This document shows, piece by piece, positions 1 to 5,587 of a stretch of 5,753 nucleotides of DNA. This stretch comes from Thermoprotei archaeon (GTDB lineage: Archaea; Thermoproteota; Thermoprotei_A; Sulfolobales; NBVN01). The stretch's first letter is position 1; the number at the start of each line of letters is the position of its first letter. The position numbers and the translations under genes are program-made. Location of the stretch: NCBI GenBank assembly GCA_003661745.1, contig QMWS01000053.1, forward strand, positions 1-5,753, given 5' to 3'. The notes below the pieces were generated by a model. That model was not told the DNA's origin. It did not search any database and saw nothing but the letters and a program-made list of their open reading frames with translations.

Positions 1-2
1 AA

Positions 3-281
3 TTTAGGAGGTTGACGCCAGGACTATACATAGTAACTGATGTATTAGCTAGGAAGGAGTTCGGCTTAGATGCAGCTACACTAGCTTGCGCTAATCCGTC
101 AGCATTCATAAACATATTGATTAGGACGTTAAGAGGCGAGTATGCTGCCTTCTCTTTCTTAAGGATCCTACTACGACACTTACTACCACCGGATGAAGCA
201 GATAAAATACTCCAGCAGTGTACAGCAGATAAGGTACCTGCACTACTAAAACTCTACTGCATAGAGTGCCGAGACGCATAA
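3..281 (+). CDS. C-terminal part of an unrecognised protein, cut by the left edge
   Basis: The reading frame is open to the first bases of the window and ends at TAA 279-281, so about 92 residues of a longer protein are visible. A TTG at 12-14 could be read as a start, but the GGAGG at 7-11 touches it with no spacer, which is too close for an SD, so I treat this as a truncated gene. The visible part is mixed helical and hydrophobic, with no membrane-length run I would call. It includes a leucine-rich stretch near RILLRHLLPPDEADKIL and ends with a CIEC motif three residues before the terminus; two other cysteines precede it. The CxxC tail might hint at metal binding, but one pair is not enough to say. 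I do not recognise the family. It converges on the regulator at 327-1460 with a 45-base spacer that shows no strong terminator. Confidence 0.6.
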   Translation, partial: FRRLTPGLYIVTDVLARKEFGLDAATLACANPSAFINILIRTLRGEYAAFSFLRILLRHLLPPDEADKILQQCTADKVPALLKLYCIECRDA

Positions 282-326
282 ACCACACAATAACTTTAGT
301 GCTCAAACAAAGCCTAACTCACATCC

Positions 327-1460
327 CTACTTGCTCCCAGACTTAAGCTGAGGAAGCCTCCAACCCGTAATAGGCGAATACATATCATAAGGCAAAGTAA
401 AAGCTCTTCTATTAACCCTATCTAAAACAAAAACCTCCCAATCCTCAATAACACCTAAGTCACGTAAATTCTCAAGAAACAAGTTAAAATTACTTATCTC
501 ACCTTGAGGCAGCACTAAAGATCCCGTTACGCGACCTAAACAATCGACTCTACAGCCCACAAAGAACGGATGCGATGACAATACCTCATATATCGCTAAT
601 GACCACCCATTCTTAGGATGTATCGAAATAAATGAATAGACTGTGTTTGAGTAGTCCAGTGGAACATGTGAGGGAACTATATTAAATATTAATTCATGAC
701 CTATAATATCCCTTCTAAAATGTTTAAGTACTTTTTTGTAAGTGACATTAATCCCTAATTTTAACTTCCTCGCTATTTCTGTAGCATTTGCTGTAACTTC
801 TTGAAATGAAGCGAAAGGATCTCTTTGAAGTTCTCTAATTATTAATAGGTCAATAGTGTCGAATTTAACATCATTAAGATTGTCCGGCAAATCCCACGCT
901 ACTGTTTTTCTCTCGCGCGATAATATCTCTTTAATTAAAACATTCCAATCAATAAATATAGTATAATTTTGAGAATCGACCCACTTCATTATTTTATGTT
1001 TATATGGTAAAAACCTTTTCACTAACCATATTTTGCTGGGCTCTCTTCCTACTCTATCTATAATCATCTCAGTGAAATATTTCCAAAGATGTCTGGGTGC
1101 TGAGAAGACCACAAATGTTCCAGGAGGCGATAAGGAAAGAGTATAGAAACGTATGTAGGGAATGTGAAGTAGTTTAAACGGTACATGCCGATCGAAGAAG
1201 AAAGCAATCTGATATAATCCTATTTTTGAGTAATTGACTAATACTGTATATGCTACTTTTAGCTTACGTAGTAACTCGAGTCTTTTCCACGCAACACTTA
1301 TAGAGGTATTTAGTATTACCGCTAGATCAGTAATGCTGCCCCTCTTTAATAACTGGACTTTCTCGAGAACCTCAAGCAATTTATGATCCAACGCGCTCTT
1401 AAAGCTTAGAGCACTAAGTATAACTCTCGAGCCTCTCATAAACCTCAATTTTATATTCAT
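327..1460 (-). CDS. Tandem Lrp/AsnC-like transcriptional regulator (two HTH plus two effector-like halves)
   Basis: Probably a cytoplasmic DNA-binding regulator of 377 residues. Two similar halves are visible. Residues about 26-78 form a winged HTH (LEVLEKVQLLKRGSITDLAV, then helix SISVAWKRLELLRKL) ending in YTVLVNYSKIG, which resembles the linker after an AsnC HTH. Residues about 82-150 look like a beta-alpha effector domain. A second HTH lies at about 200-262 (FDTIDLLIIRELQRD, helix NVTYKKVLKHFRRD), followed by a second effector-like region at about 272-347. Classical Lrp/AsnC proteins are about 150 residues with a single copy, so this length fits a fused duplication. No glycine-rich ligand loop is obvious, so the ligand is unknown. 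The ATG at 1458-1460 is the first usable start after an in-frame TAA; a TATA-like box about 28 bases upstream suggests a leaderless mRNA. The gene is visibly more AT-rich than its neighbours. The family assignment is by pattern only. Confidence 0.7.
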   Translation of the reverse strand: MNIKLRFMRGSRVILSALSFKSALDHKLLEVLEKVQLLKRGSITDLAVILNTSISVAWKRLELLRKLKVAYTVLVNYSKIGLYQIAFFFDRHVPFKLLHIPYIRFYTLSLSPPGTFVVFSAPRHLWKYFTEMIIDRVGREPSKIWLVKRFLPYKHKIMKWVDSQNYTIFIDWNVLIKEILSRERKTVAWDLPDNLNDVKFDTIDLLIIRELQRDPFASFQEVTANATEIARKLKLGINVTYKKVLKHFRRDIIGHELIFNIVPSHVPLDYSNTVYSFISIHPKNGWSLAIYEVLSSHPFFVGCRVDCLGRVTGSLVLPQGEISNFNLFLENLRDLGVIEDWEVFVLDRVNRRAFTLPYDMYSPITGWRLPQLKSGSK

Positions 1461-1485
1461 AATGTAACGTATTAAAATCTCACCT

Positions 1486-1496
1486 TAATATTTTTC
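1486..1496 (-). promoter_or_regulatory. TATA-like box of the tandem regulator
   Basis: On the minus strand this reads AAAAATATTA, with its centre about 28-30 bases ahead of the ATG at 1460. Archaeal TATA boxes sit about 26 bases before the transcript start, so the mRNA would begin at or close to the ATG. The GGTGAG at 1484-1479 lies 18 bases from the ATG, which is too far for a normal SD. Inferred by eye. Confidence 0.4.
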
Positions 1497-1543
1497 TTAA
1501 ATTCCTAGATTCAAGTAGAAAAATTTCATTGAGCAATTTGTTC

Positions 1544-1550
1544 TTATAAT
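1544..1550 (+). promoter_or_regulatory. TATA-like box near the small membrane protein gene
   Basis: TTATAAT lies 14-20 bases ahead of the ATG at 1564. Counting about 26 bases from its centre puts the transcript start near 1573, which is the second in-frame ATG (Met4). If this box is the real promoter, the gene would be leaderless from Met4 rather than SD-led from 1564. The A-rich run at 1519-1523 is a weaker alternative further upstream. Confidence 0.3.
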
Positions 1551-1554
1551 TCAT

Positions 1555-1560
1555 GGTGGA
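1555..1560 (+). promoter_or_regulatory. Shine-Dalgarno site deciding the start at 1564
   Basis: GGTGGA is followed by three A residues and then ATG 1564-1566. The core and spacing match the GGTGG used before the DUF2258-like gene, which supports this ATG over the ATG at 1553, whose frame stops after four codons. Confidence 0.55.
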
Positions 1561-1563
1561 AAA

Positions 1564-1704
1564 ATGAGCAAGATGTCGCTGAGGAAGGTGCTTATAAATC
1601 TGGTAAGCTATAAGGAAATAATCGTAGCCTCAAGTATTATCCTGGCTGGAGTAACATTCGTAATAACTGGTGATCCTTGGGATACTGACGGCGTTTGGCT
1701 ATAA
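1564..1704 (+). CDS. Small single-helix membrane protein, 46 residues, unknown function
   Basis: The reading frame runs from ATG 1564 to TAA 1702-1704. Residues 1-18 are basic (K3, R7, K8, K17), residues about 19-35 form one hydrophobic helix (IIVASSIILAGVTFVITG), and residues 36-46 form an acidic, tryptophan-containing tail with D37, P38, W39, D40, D42 and W45. The positive-inside rule predicts the N-terminus in the cytoplasm and the short acidic tail outside. A GGTGGA SD sits at the right distance, a T-run terminator follows the stop, and the gene stands divergent from the tandem regulator with nothing else in the spacer. These marks argue for a real gene despite its size. Met4 (1573) is an alternative, leaderless start. 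I do not recognise the family. Its placement next to the regulator suggests, but does not show, that the regulator controls it. Confidence 0.6.
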   Translation: MSKMSLRKVLINLVSYKEIIVASSIILAGVTFVITGDPWDTDGVWL

Positions 1705-1736
1705 GCAAATTCCTAGTATTAGTCCGATTAATTTAC

Positions 1737-1742
1737 TTTTTT
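1737..1742 (+). terminator. T-run terminator of the small membrane protein gene
   Basis: Six consecutive T residues, preceded by the T-rich stretch from 1730, occur about 33 bases after the stop at 1704. Intrinsic termination in archaea works mainly at such T-runs without needing a hairpin. Confidence 0.5.
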
Positions 1743-1743
1743 A

Positions 1744-1755
1744 CTAAAATTTTAG
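1744..1755. repeat. 12-bp perfect palindrome CTAAAATTTTAG between convergent genes
   Basis: The sequence equals its own reverse complement. It sits between the T-run of the plus-strand small gene and the stop of the Trm5 gene at 1785. Its TTTT on the minus strand could help terminate the methyltransferase transcript, although the run is short. AT-rich palindromes of this size can also arise by chance. Confidence 0.35.
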
Positions 1756-1784
1756 AACCGAAATCGAAGTAGAGTCAGAACTAG

Positions 1785-2663
1785 TTAAACACATAGTCGA
1801 TAATGTAAGGATTTCATAATTTTTATATCTAAGGTTACTTGGTAATATCTTGGTCCTACTGATCTCACTGTTCTTGCGTGCTGTATTTGTGGTTGTGTTT
1901 TTAATTCTTTTAGTTTTGTTAGGTATTTGATTTTTGCTTGTTCTATTGCTTGTTCTTCTTTTTCTGCGCTTATGAAGTCGTATACGTGTATTATTCCTTC
2001 TTTTTTGAGTGCGTAGAGGGCCCTTGGTATGTACTTATACGCCAGCTCCGGTAGTGGCATTAGTATTCTGTCTGCTGTTTCCTTATACTTGAGTACTACT
2101 TCTCCTGCATCGCCTAGTACTGGCTCTACAACGTCCCCCACTTTGTTTAGCTTGACGTTTTCCTTCATTAGTTCGTAGGCGTGTGGGTTTATGTCTATTG
2201 ATATTACCTTCTTCGGCTTTGCGTGCTTAGCTATTATTATCGAGAAGAGTCCTGCGCCTGCGAACATGTTTATTATGAATTCCCCGTCCTGCACCTGCTT
2301 AGCTATTCTGATGTGTTCGTAGTTGAGTGCTGGCGATATGTAGACCTTAGTTATGTCTATTTTGAAGATGCAGCCATGCTCCTTATACAGTGTTACGGAC
2401 CTCGGTTCTCCTGCTAGGTGGACGTACTGCCTAATCCTGTAGGCTCCTTCAATAGGTGTTATAGCTGCCCACACCGACTTAACGTACTTAAGCCTCTTCA
2501 GGAGCTCCTGAGCTAGTACCCTGAGGACACCTATGTCTAGGTCCGGGGGCTTCCTGATGACCGCTATGTCACCGATTACCTCTATACGCCCCCATACCTT
2601 ACTAGCTACACCTTCCCCAAATACCTCCCTAGCTACCTCCCTAAGTAGCTTCCCCCTACCCAA
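1785..2663 (-). CDS. trm5: Archaeal Trm5-like tRNA (guanine37-N1)-methyltransferase
   Basis: Predicted to move a methyl group from S-adenosylmethionine to N1 of G37, next to the anticodon, which prevents frameshifting; in archaea m1G37 can also start wyosine synthesis. Numbered from the TTG at 2663 (292 residues), visible features are IGDIAVI (30-36), the YISPALNYEH segment (108-117) corresponding to the family's YFSPRLxxER, the SAM-binding INMFAGAGLFS (131-141), the acidic SIDINPHA (155-162), LMPLP (201-205) at the NLP/NPP position, and a C-terminal RSVGPRYYQV. The separate N-terminal D1 domain of longer Trm5 proteins is absent. Two arginines of SPRLxxER are replaced by A and H, the first D of the SAM motif is N, and the N of NLP is P. 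DINP and MPLP favour Trm5 over its paralogue Taw2, which transfers an acp group. The frame extends to a GTG at 2714, but that GTG has no SD or promoter; the TTG lies about 26 bases from a TATA-like box. Confidence 0.75.
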   Translation of the reverse strand: MGRGKLLREVAREVFGEGVASKVWGRIEVIGDIAVIRKPPDLDIGVLRVLAQELLKRLKYVKSVWAAITPIEGAYRIRQYVHLAGEPRSVTLYKEHGCIFKIDITKVYISPALNYEHIRIAKQVQDGEFIINMFAGAGLFSIIIAKHAKPKKVISIDINPHAYELMKENVKLNKVGDVVEPVLGDAGEVVLKYKETADRILMPLPELAYKYIPRALYALKKEGIIHVYDFISAEKEEQAIEQAKIKYLTKLKELKTQPQIQHARTVRSVGPRYYQVTLDIKIMKSLHYRLCV

Positions 2664-2683
2664 CTCAGTCACTACCACGAGAA

Positions 2684-2695
2684 TATTTATTTTCA
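2684..2695. promoter_or_regulatory. Shared TATA-like element between trm5 and the DUF2258-like gene
   Basis: AATATTTATTTT is the most AT-rich point between the two divergent coding regions. Read leftward it is about 26 bases from the TTG at 2663. Read rightward it places a start near 2715, just at the GGTGG preceding ATG 2724. One asymmetric core serving both directions, or two overlapping boxes, would explain the very tight head-to-head arrangement. Inferred from position and composition only. Confidence 0.4.
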
Positions 2696-2714
2696 GTAAT
2701 TTGAGTATATCCAC

Positions 2715-2719
2715 GGTGG
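2715..2719 (+). promoter_or_regulatory. Shine-Dalgarno GGTGG of the DUF2258-like gene
   Basis: GGTGG is followed by TTAA and then ATG 2724-2726, a good archaeal spacing that fixes this start. It abuts the minus-strand GTG at 2714-2712, another reason to doubt that GTG as the methyltransferase start. Confidence 0.6.
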
Positions 2720-2723
2720 TTAA

Positions 2724-3428
2724 ATGCCTACACTACGTTCTGGCTTAGTTATCGCTGGTGCTTACGCTGACAAATTAAGGAGGACAGCGTTCGCGCAGCT
2801 AAAGAGCGCTATTAAGGACGGAGTCATAAAAGCTAATGAAGTTGCCTACTACGTAGCACAGCTAAATAAGGTACTCTACAGGATCTTCGTTGACGAGCTA
2901 AAAGTAGATAAGGGTGATGTAGTCAGGATAACTATTGACTATGACGTAAAACCTGGGGCTATTGAGTGGAAGTTTGATACACTAAAGATCGAAGTATTCA
3001 AGAGGGTCCCTGATGAAGAGGTCGAGAAGGTCGTTAAGAACGTTGTCGAGAAAGCAACAACTATTATGGAGGCGGCCGTCCAGTACACATTCGAGAAAAT
3101 AGGTGAGACCGAGGACGGCGACTTACTATACATCATGAAGTTAGACGATAGGGAGGTTGGCGCATTTGAGGTAGTCCCGATAAATGAGGAAATGATCTAC
3201 GTAAAGAAGGGTGCTGCACTCGAGCCTAATCCAATAATAGTTGAGAAGATAAAGATAATGACTGAAGGTAGGAGTGTTGATGAAGCTCTCAAGGAGAATA
3301 TTGAGGAGTTCACGAGAAATGCTAGATACGTTAGTAGAGAGGAGGCTGAGCGCATTATAGATTACATTAAGAAGAGGGCTGTAGGTATAACAGAGAAGGC
3401 AGCTGAAGCAAAGGAAGCTGAGGAGTAG
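2724..3428 (+). CDS. DUF2258-like conserved crenarchaeal protein, function unknown
   Basis: A 234-residue soluble protein. The N-terminal signature LRSGLVIAGAYADKLRRTAFAQL (split: LRSGLVIAGAYA at 4-15, DKLRRTAFAQL at 16-26) matches my memory of the archaeal DUF2258 family; this is recall, not a search. After the helical N-terminus (to about residue 60) comes a beta-rich stretch with VDKGDVVRITIDYDV (61-75) and EWKFDTLKIEVFKRV (81-95), then a charged helix (97-125), more strands (133-162), and a long acidic/basic helical C-terminus (185-234) ending in an EKAAEAKEAEE tail. It has no cysteine, signal peptide or membrane segment. High Glu and Lys suits a thermophile. The start is fixed by GGTGG at 2715. 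It is divergent from trm5 and may share its promoter, so the two may be co-expressed; that says little about function. No enzymatic motif was recognised. Confidence 0.75.
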   Translation: MPTLRSGLVIAGAYADKLRRTAFAQLKSAIKDGVIKANEVAYYVAQLNKVLYRIFVDELKVDKGDVVRITIDYDVKPGAIEWKFDTLKIEVFKRVPDEEVEKVVKNVVEKATTIMEAAVQYTFEKIGETEDGDLLYIMKLDDREVGAFEVVPINEEMIYVKKGAALEPNPIIVEKIKIMTEGRSVDEALKENIEEFTRNARYVSREEAERIIDYIKKRAVGITEKAAEAKEAEE

Positions 3429-3444
3429 GTTAGCTTATCTAACC
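3428..3444. terminator. Hairpin across the convergent stop codons
   Basis: GGTTAG (3428-3433), loop CTTAT, CTAACC (3439-3444) makes a perfect 6-bp stem. It begins on the last base of the plus-strand TAG (3426-3428) and contains the minus-strand TAG (3441-3439), so both genes end in it. No T-run follows on either side, so it is not a classical terminator; it may pause polymerase or protect both 3' ends. Confidence 0.35.
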
Positions 3445-4563
3445 CCCTCCTAAAGCGTAGTACTTTTTAATTACCGGCTCGAGCCTGCTTACTGCCTTCT
3501 TAATTAGGTCTGCTCCAACATTCAGGGTCTCGCCAGCATCAACGACCACATCATCATTAATGATTAATGACTCTACTCTCAAATCACCCTCCACAACAGC
3601 CTTAACTATTGAGTTAATGTTGGATGGTATAGGCCATCCAGGGGGCTCCGACATATTGAACATCACTATATTCGCTCTAGAACCTACATCAACAGCACCT
3701 AAGTTATCGAAGCCTATTAACGATGCATTAATCAGTGTAGACGATACAAGTACGTCCAGCGGATGCTTACCTGTACGCCATGTAACCTCCCTAACAACAT
3801 CAAGCATGCTGTAGGAAGACCTAACACCTATTCCTAAGCCCTCATCGGGAGCCCACCTACTTAGTTCATCACCAAACCTAACGACGCCTACACCCCCACC
3901 TTCAGCAGGATTTATACACACTACGTTACTATACTTGAGTACCTTGGTAGATGAGGGCTTCAGTACGAATACCTTAATACCTAGCTCCCTAGCTAGCGAG
4001 TATACTCTCTCGTTATCCTCACGACACGTAAGTATTGCTGCCTTAATACCCTCTACCTTACCGTGCCACCTATTAATGAGTAGATTCAGTTCATTCTCAG
4101 GGTTAAAGTCCTTTATGCCACAGTCAAACGGAACTGCTAGGGTTGCGTAAATGCCTACGTCACTAGCAGCTCTAGCTACATTATCTAAGTAAATGTCAGC
4201 AACCATAACTGAGGAAACACCTCTAGTAACTAGCTCAACGAACGTCAGCGCTGCTAAGTAATATACATCTGTCCTAGTAAGTATTGAGAGGTAGTCTCCT
4301 ACATCACTCCACGATATACCCCCTAACCTATACCTGAGTGGATACAGGGTAACTGACGTTATGGCCGAGGAAAGCCCCGGCATCACCAGCCTGCCGCTAC
4401 CGTTAATTAATAGCTCAGGGTACTGGAGATCCTCGGGCGGCTCGCCCTTACCTACGCCAGCTACCGTGCCGTCCTTAATGAAGACATAGCCCTTATCTAT
4501 CAGTAGGTCATGCCTATTTGAGAGAGTGAATATTGTCGCATCCTTAATTAGTATCTTGACCAT
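3439..4563 (-). CDS. Amidohydrolase-fold protein lacking the metal-binding residues (predicted pseudoenzyme)
   Basis: A 374-residue homologue of the nucleoside/SAH deaminase branch of the amidohydrolases. The N-terminal strand ILIKDATIFTL, the DGTVAGVG turn (31-38), GRLVMPGL (57-64) and the C-terminal LGAVDVGSRANIVMF (288-302) are typical of the composite beta-sandwich, with a barrel between. Active members have PGLxxxHxH; here it is PGLSSAITS (62-70), so both histidines are lost. The usual GTDG aspartate region reads GVRS (246-249), and the HxxE and HNPxSN-like segments read FVLKPSS and CINPAEG. Only three histidines exist (18, 167, 267), none in a ligand position. Enzymes of this branch are usually about 420-450 residues; the missing length seems to fall in the middle of the barrel. 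The reading frame is intact, and a strong GGAGG SD (4574-4570) lies 6 bases from the ATG, so it is not a decaying pseudogene. It lies 45 bases after udp, probably in one operon. Function unknown; it may be a regulatory or scaffold partner. Confidence 0.75.
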   Translation of the reverse strand: MVKILIKDATIFTLSNRHDLLIDKGYVFIKDGTVAGVGKGEPPEDLQYPELLINGSGRLVMPGLSSAITSVTLYPLRYRLGGISWSDVGDYLSILTRTDVYYLAALTFVELVTRGVSSVMVADIYLDNVARAASDVGIYATLAVPFDCGIKDFNPENELNLLINRWHGKVEGIKAAILTCREDNERVYSLARELGIKVFVLKPSSTKVLKYSNVVCINPAEGGGVGVVRFGDELSRWAPDEGLGIGVRSSYSMLDVVREVTWRTGKHPLDVLVSSTLINASLIGFDNLGAVDVGSRANIVMFNMSEPPGWPIPSNINSIVKAVVEGDLRVESLIINDDVVVDAGETLNVGADLIKKAVSRLEPVIKKYYALGGG

Positions 4564-4569
4564 GTTTCG

Positions 4570-4574
4570 CCTCC
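4570..4574 (-). promoter_or_regulatory. Strong Shine-Dalgarno GGAGG of the amidohydrolase-like gene
   Basis: GGAGG followed by CGAAAC and ATG 4563-4561. It is one of the clearest ribosome sites in the window and fits translation from an internal position of a two-gene mRNA. It shows that the predicted pseudoenzyme is still meant to be translated. Confidence 0.65.
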
Positions 4575-4608
4575 TTCACTTCATCACCAACTAGACTGAA
4601 ATACTTAA

Positions 4609-5490
4609 CTATATCTCGTGGCCACCAGCCCTCCTCATTATGTACTCTTTAATAATCTTCATTGATAGCCCCTTAACGCCGTTCTTCTCCTTTATGGAGT
4701 CCCACTCGCTGAGTATTCTTGCTCCCTCATTAGCTACCTTAATTGCCTCATCAACTCCTATGTTAGGAATGAACTCGTTTGTTACTCTATTAGCTATTAC
4801 AGCAGACACCGTGCCCGCTCTAACGCCGTATATGTTCGCTAGCGTGAAGAGCGTAGCTGACTCCATCTCGAAGTTAATCACGTTAATTGCCTGTAGCTTC
4901 TTGTCGATACCTGCCCACTTCTCAGGTAGGTAATTCCTGAAGCCTGTCCTCCCCTGACCTACGTAGAAGCTATCGCTACTCGCTGTTATCCCTACGTGAT
5001 ACTTGACGCCTAACTCCTCAGCTGCCTCAATTAATGCTAGAGTAACCTCTAGATCTGCTACCGCGGGGTACTCAACATCTACGTATGTCTTGCTCGTCCC
5101 ATCGTACCTGACAGCGGCAGTACTTATTACTACATCACCTAGCCCTATGTACTCTTGGAGAGCTCCGGTAGTACCTACGCGTATGAATGTATCCACACCA
5201 ACACGCAGCAGCTCCTCAATAGCTATAGCTGCAGCTGGCCCGCCTATACCTGTCGAGGTAGCAGCTATCTCCACACCCCGATACTTACCTACGTAGGTAA
5301 TGTACTCCCTGTGCTTAGCTACCTCCCTATACTCATCCCAGTACCTAGCTATTAGCGCGACCCTTCCTGGATCGCCAGGCAGAAGCACATATCTAGGCAC
5401 ATCGCCGGGCTTCAGCAATATGTGGTACTGCCTGCCGTACTCATCTTCAGGAAGAGAAGCTGACTTTAACCTCTTCAAGAAATAAACCAC
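4609..5490 (-). CDS. udp: Uridine phosphorylase (nucleoside phosphorylase family I)
   Basis: A cytoplasmic enzyme that splits uridine with phosphate into uracil and ribose 1-phosphate in nucleoside salvage. Numbered from the GTG, motifs closely follow E. coli Udp as I recall it: phosphate-binding LLPGDPGRV (36-44), KHREY (59-63), STGIGGP (79-85), RVGTTGA (104-110), the uracil-specificity loop SSDSFYVGQGR (171-181) with its Gln and Arg, and ribose-binding NFEMES (206-211), then VIANR (231-235). The GQxR pair favours uridine over purine nucleosides, although archaeal members can be broad. It is 293 residues against about 253 in E. coli, because of an N-terminal extension and a roughly 30-residue basic C-terminal tail (IKEKNGVKGLSMKIIKEYIM). 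Start: GTG 5490 would be leaderless from a TATA box at 5517-5512; TTG 5478, 8 bases after GGTGG, is equally possible. The amidohydrolase-like gene follows after 45 bases. Confidence 0.88.
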   Translation of the reverse strand: MVYFLKRLKSASLPEDEYGRQYHILLKPGDVPRYVLLPGDPGRVALIARYWDEYREVAKHREYITYVGKYRGVEIAATSTGIGGPAAAIAIEELLRVGVDTFIRVGTTGALQEYIGLGDVVISTAAVRYDGTSKTYVDVEYPAVADLEVTLALIEAAEELGVKYHVGITASSDSFYVGQGRTGFRNYLPEKWAGIDKKLQAINVINFEMESATLFTLANIYGVRAGTVSAVIANRVTNEFIPNIGVDEAIKVANEGARILSEWDSIKEKNGVKGLSMKIIKEYIMRRAGGHEI

Positions 5491-5491
5491 C
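5487..5491 (-). promoter_or_regulatory. GGTGG that may be the udp ribosome site
   Basis: GGTGG overlaps the GTG at 5490-5488 and precedes the in-frame TTG at 5478 by 8 bases. If it works as an SD, the protein starts at the TTG with 289 residues; if the mRNA is leaderless, the GTG inside this motif is the start. Confidence 0.4.
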
Positions 5492-5511
5492 AGAATAATA
5501 ACATATTCTCA

Positions 5512-5517
5512 GATAAA
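5512..5517 (-). promoter_or_regulatory. TATA-like box of the udp unit
   Basis: On the minus strand TTTATC sits inside TACTTTATCT. Its centre is about 25 bases ahead of the GTG at 5490, placing the transcript start at or next to that codon. The palindrome at 5574-5587 lies about 60 bases further upstream. Confidence 0.4.
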
Positions 5518-5573
5518 GTAGGTTGTGTTTAAGATACCAGGAGTTTAGGAAGAAATGTCAATGAATTAGTTTA

Positions 5574-5587
5574 GGTGAGCGCTCACC
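5574..5587. repeat. 14-bp perfect palindrome, possible operator
   Basis: GGTGAGCGCTCACC has two 7-base arms with no spacer. It lies in the 122-base gap between the end of the HTH gene and the udp start, upstream of the udp TATA box where an activator or upstream repressor could bind. The GC-rich arms stand out from the AT-rich flanks. As RNA it could fold only with a forced loop, and no T-run follows directly, so a DNA-binding role is likelier than a terminator. No second copy was seen in the window. Confidence 0.45.

Noticed and set aside
12..281. A complete 89-residue gene starting at TTG 12
   Set aside because: The GGAGG at 7-11 directly abuts the TTG, and the frame stays open to the window edge, so a truncated longer gene is more likely.
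2622..2645. Two adjacent 12-bp near-repeats, TACCTCCCTAGC and TACCTCCCTAAG
   Set aside because: They encode consecutive similar residues (REVA and LREV) in one helix of the methyltransferase with AGG GAG GTA codons; two copies are explained by coding.
2533..2748. Plus-strand open frame of 71 codons overlapping the methyltransferase and the DUF2258-like start
   Set aside because: It is Ser/Thr/Pro-rich antisense of a well-supported gene and has no ribosome site.
2724..3428. Identity as a ThermoDBP-type single-stranded DNA-binding protein
   Set aside because: Its length and N-terminal signature fit DUF2258 better, and no ThermoDBP feature such as a leucine-zipper tail is visible.
3560..3814. 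Plus-strand open frame antisense to the amidohydrolase-like gene
   Set aside because: It is low-complexity Ser/Thr-rich antisense translation with no SD; the minus-strand frame shows family motifs.
4576..4584. ATG-AAG-TGA mini-ORF just before the amidohydrolase-like gene
   Set aside because: GGTG touches the ATG without a spacer, and a two-codon frame is readily produced by chance.
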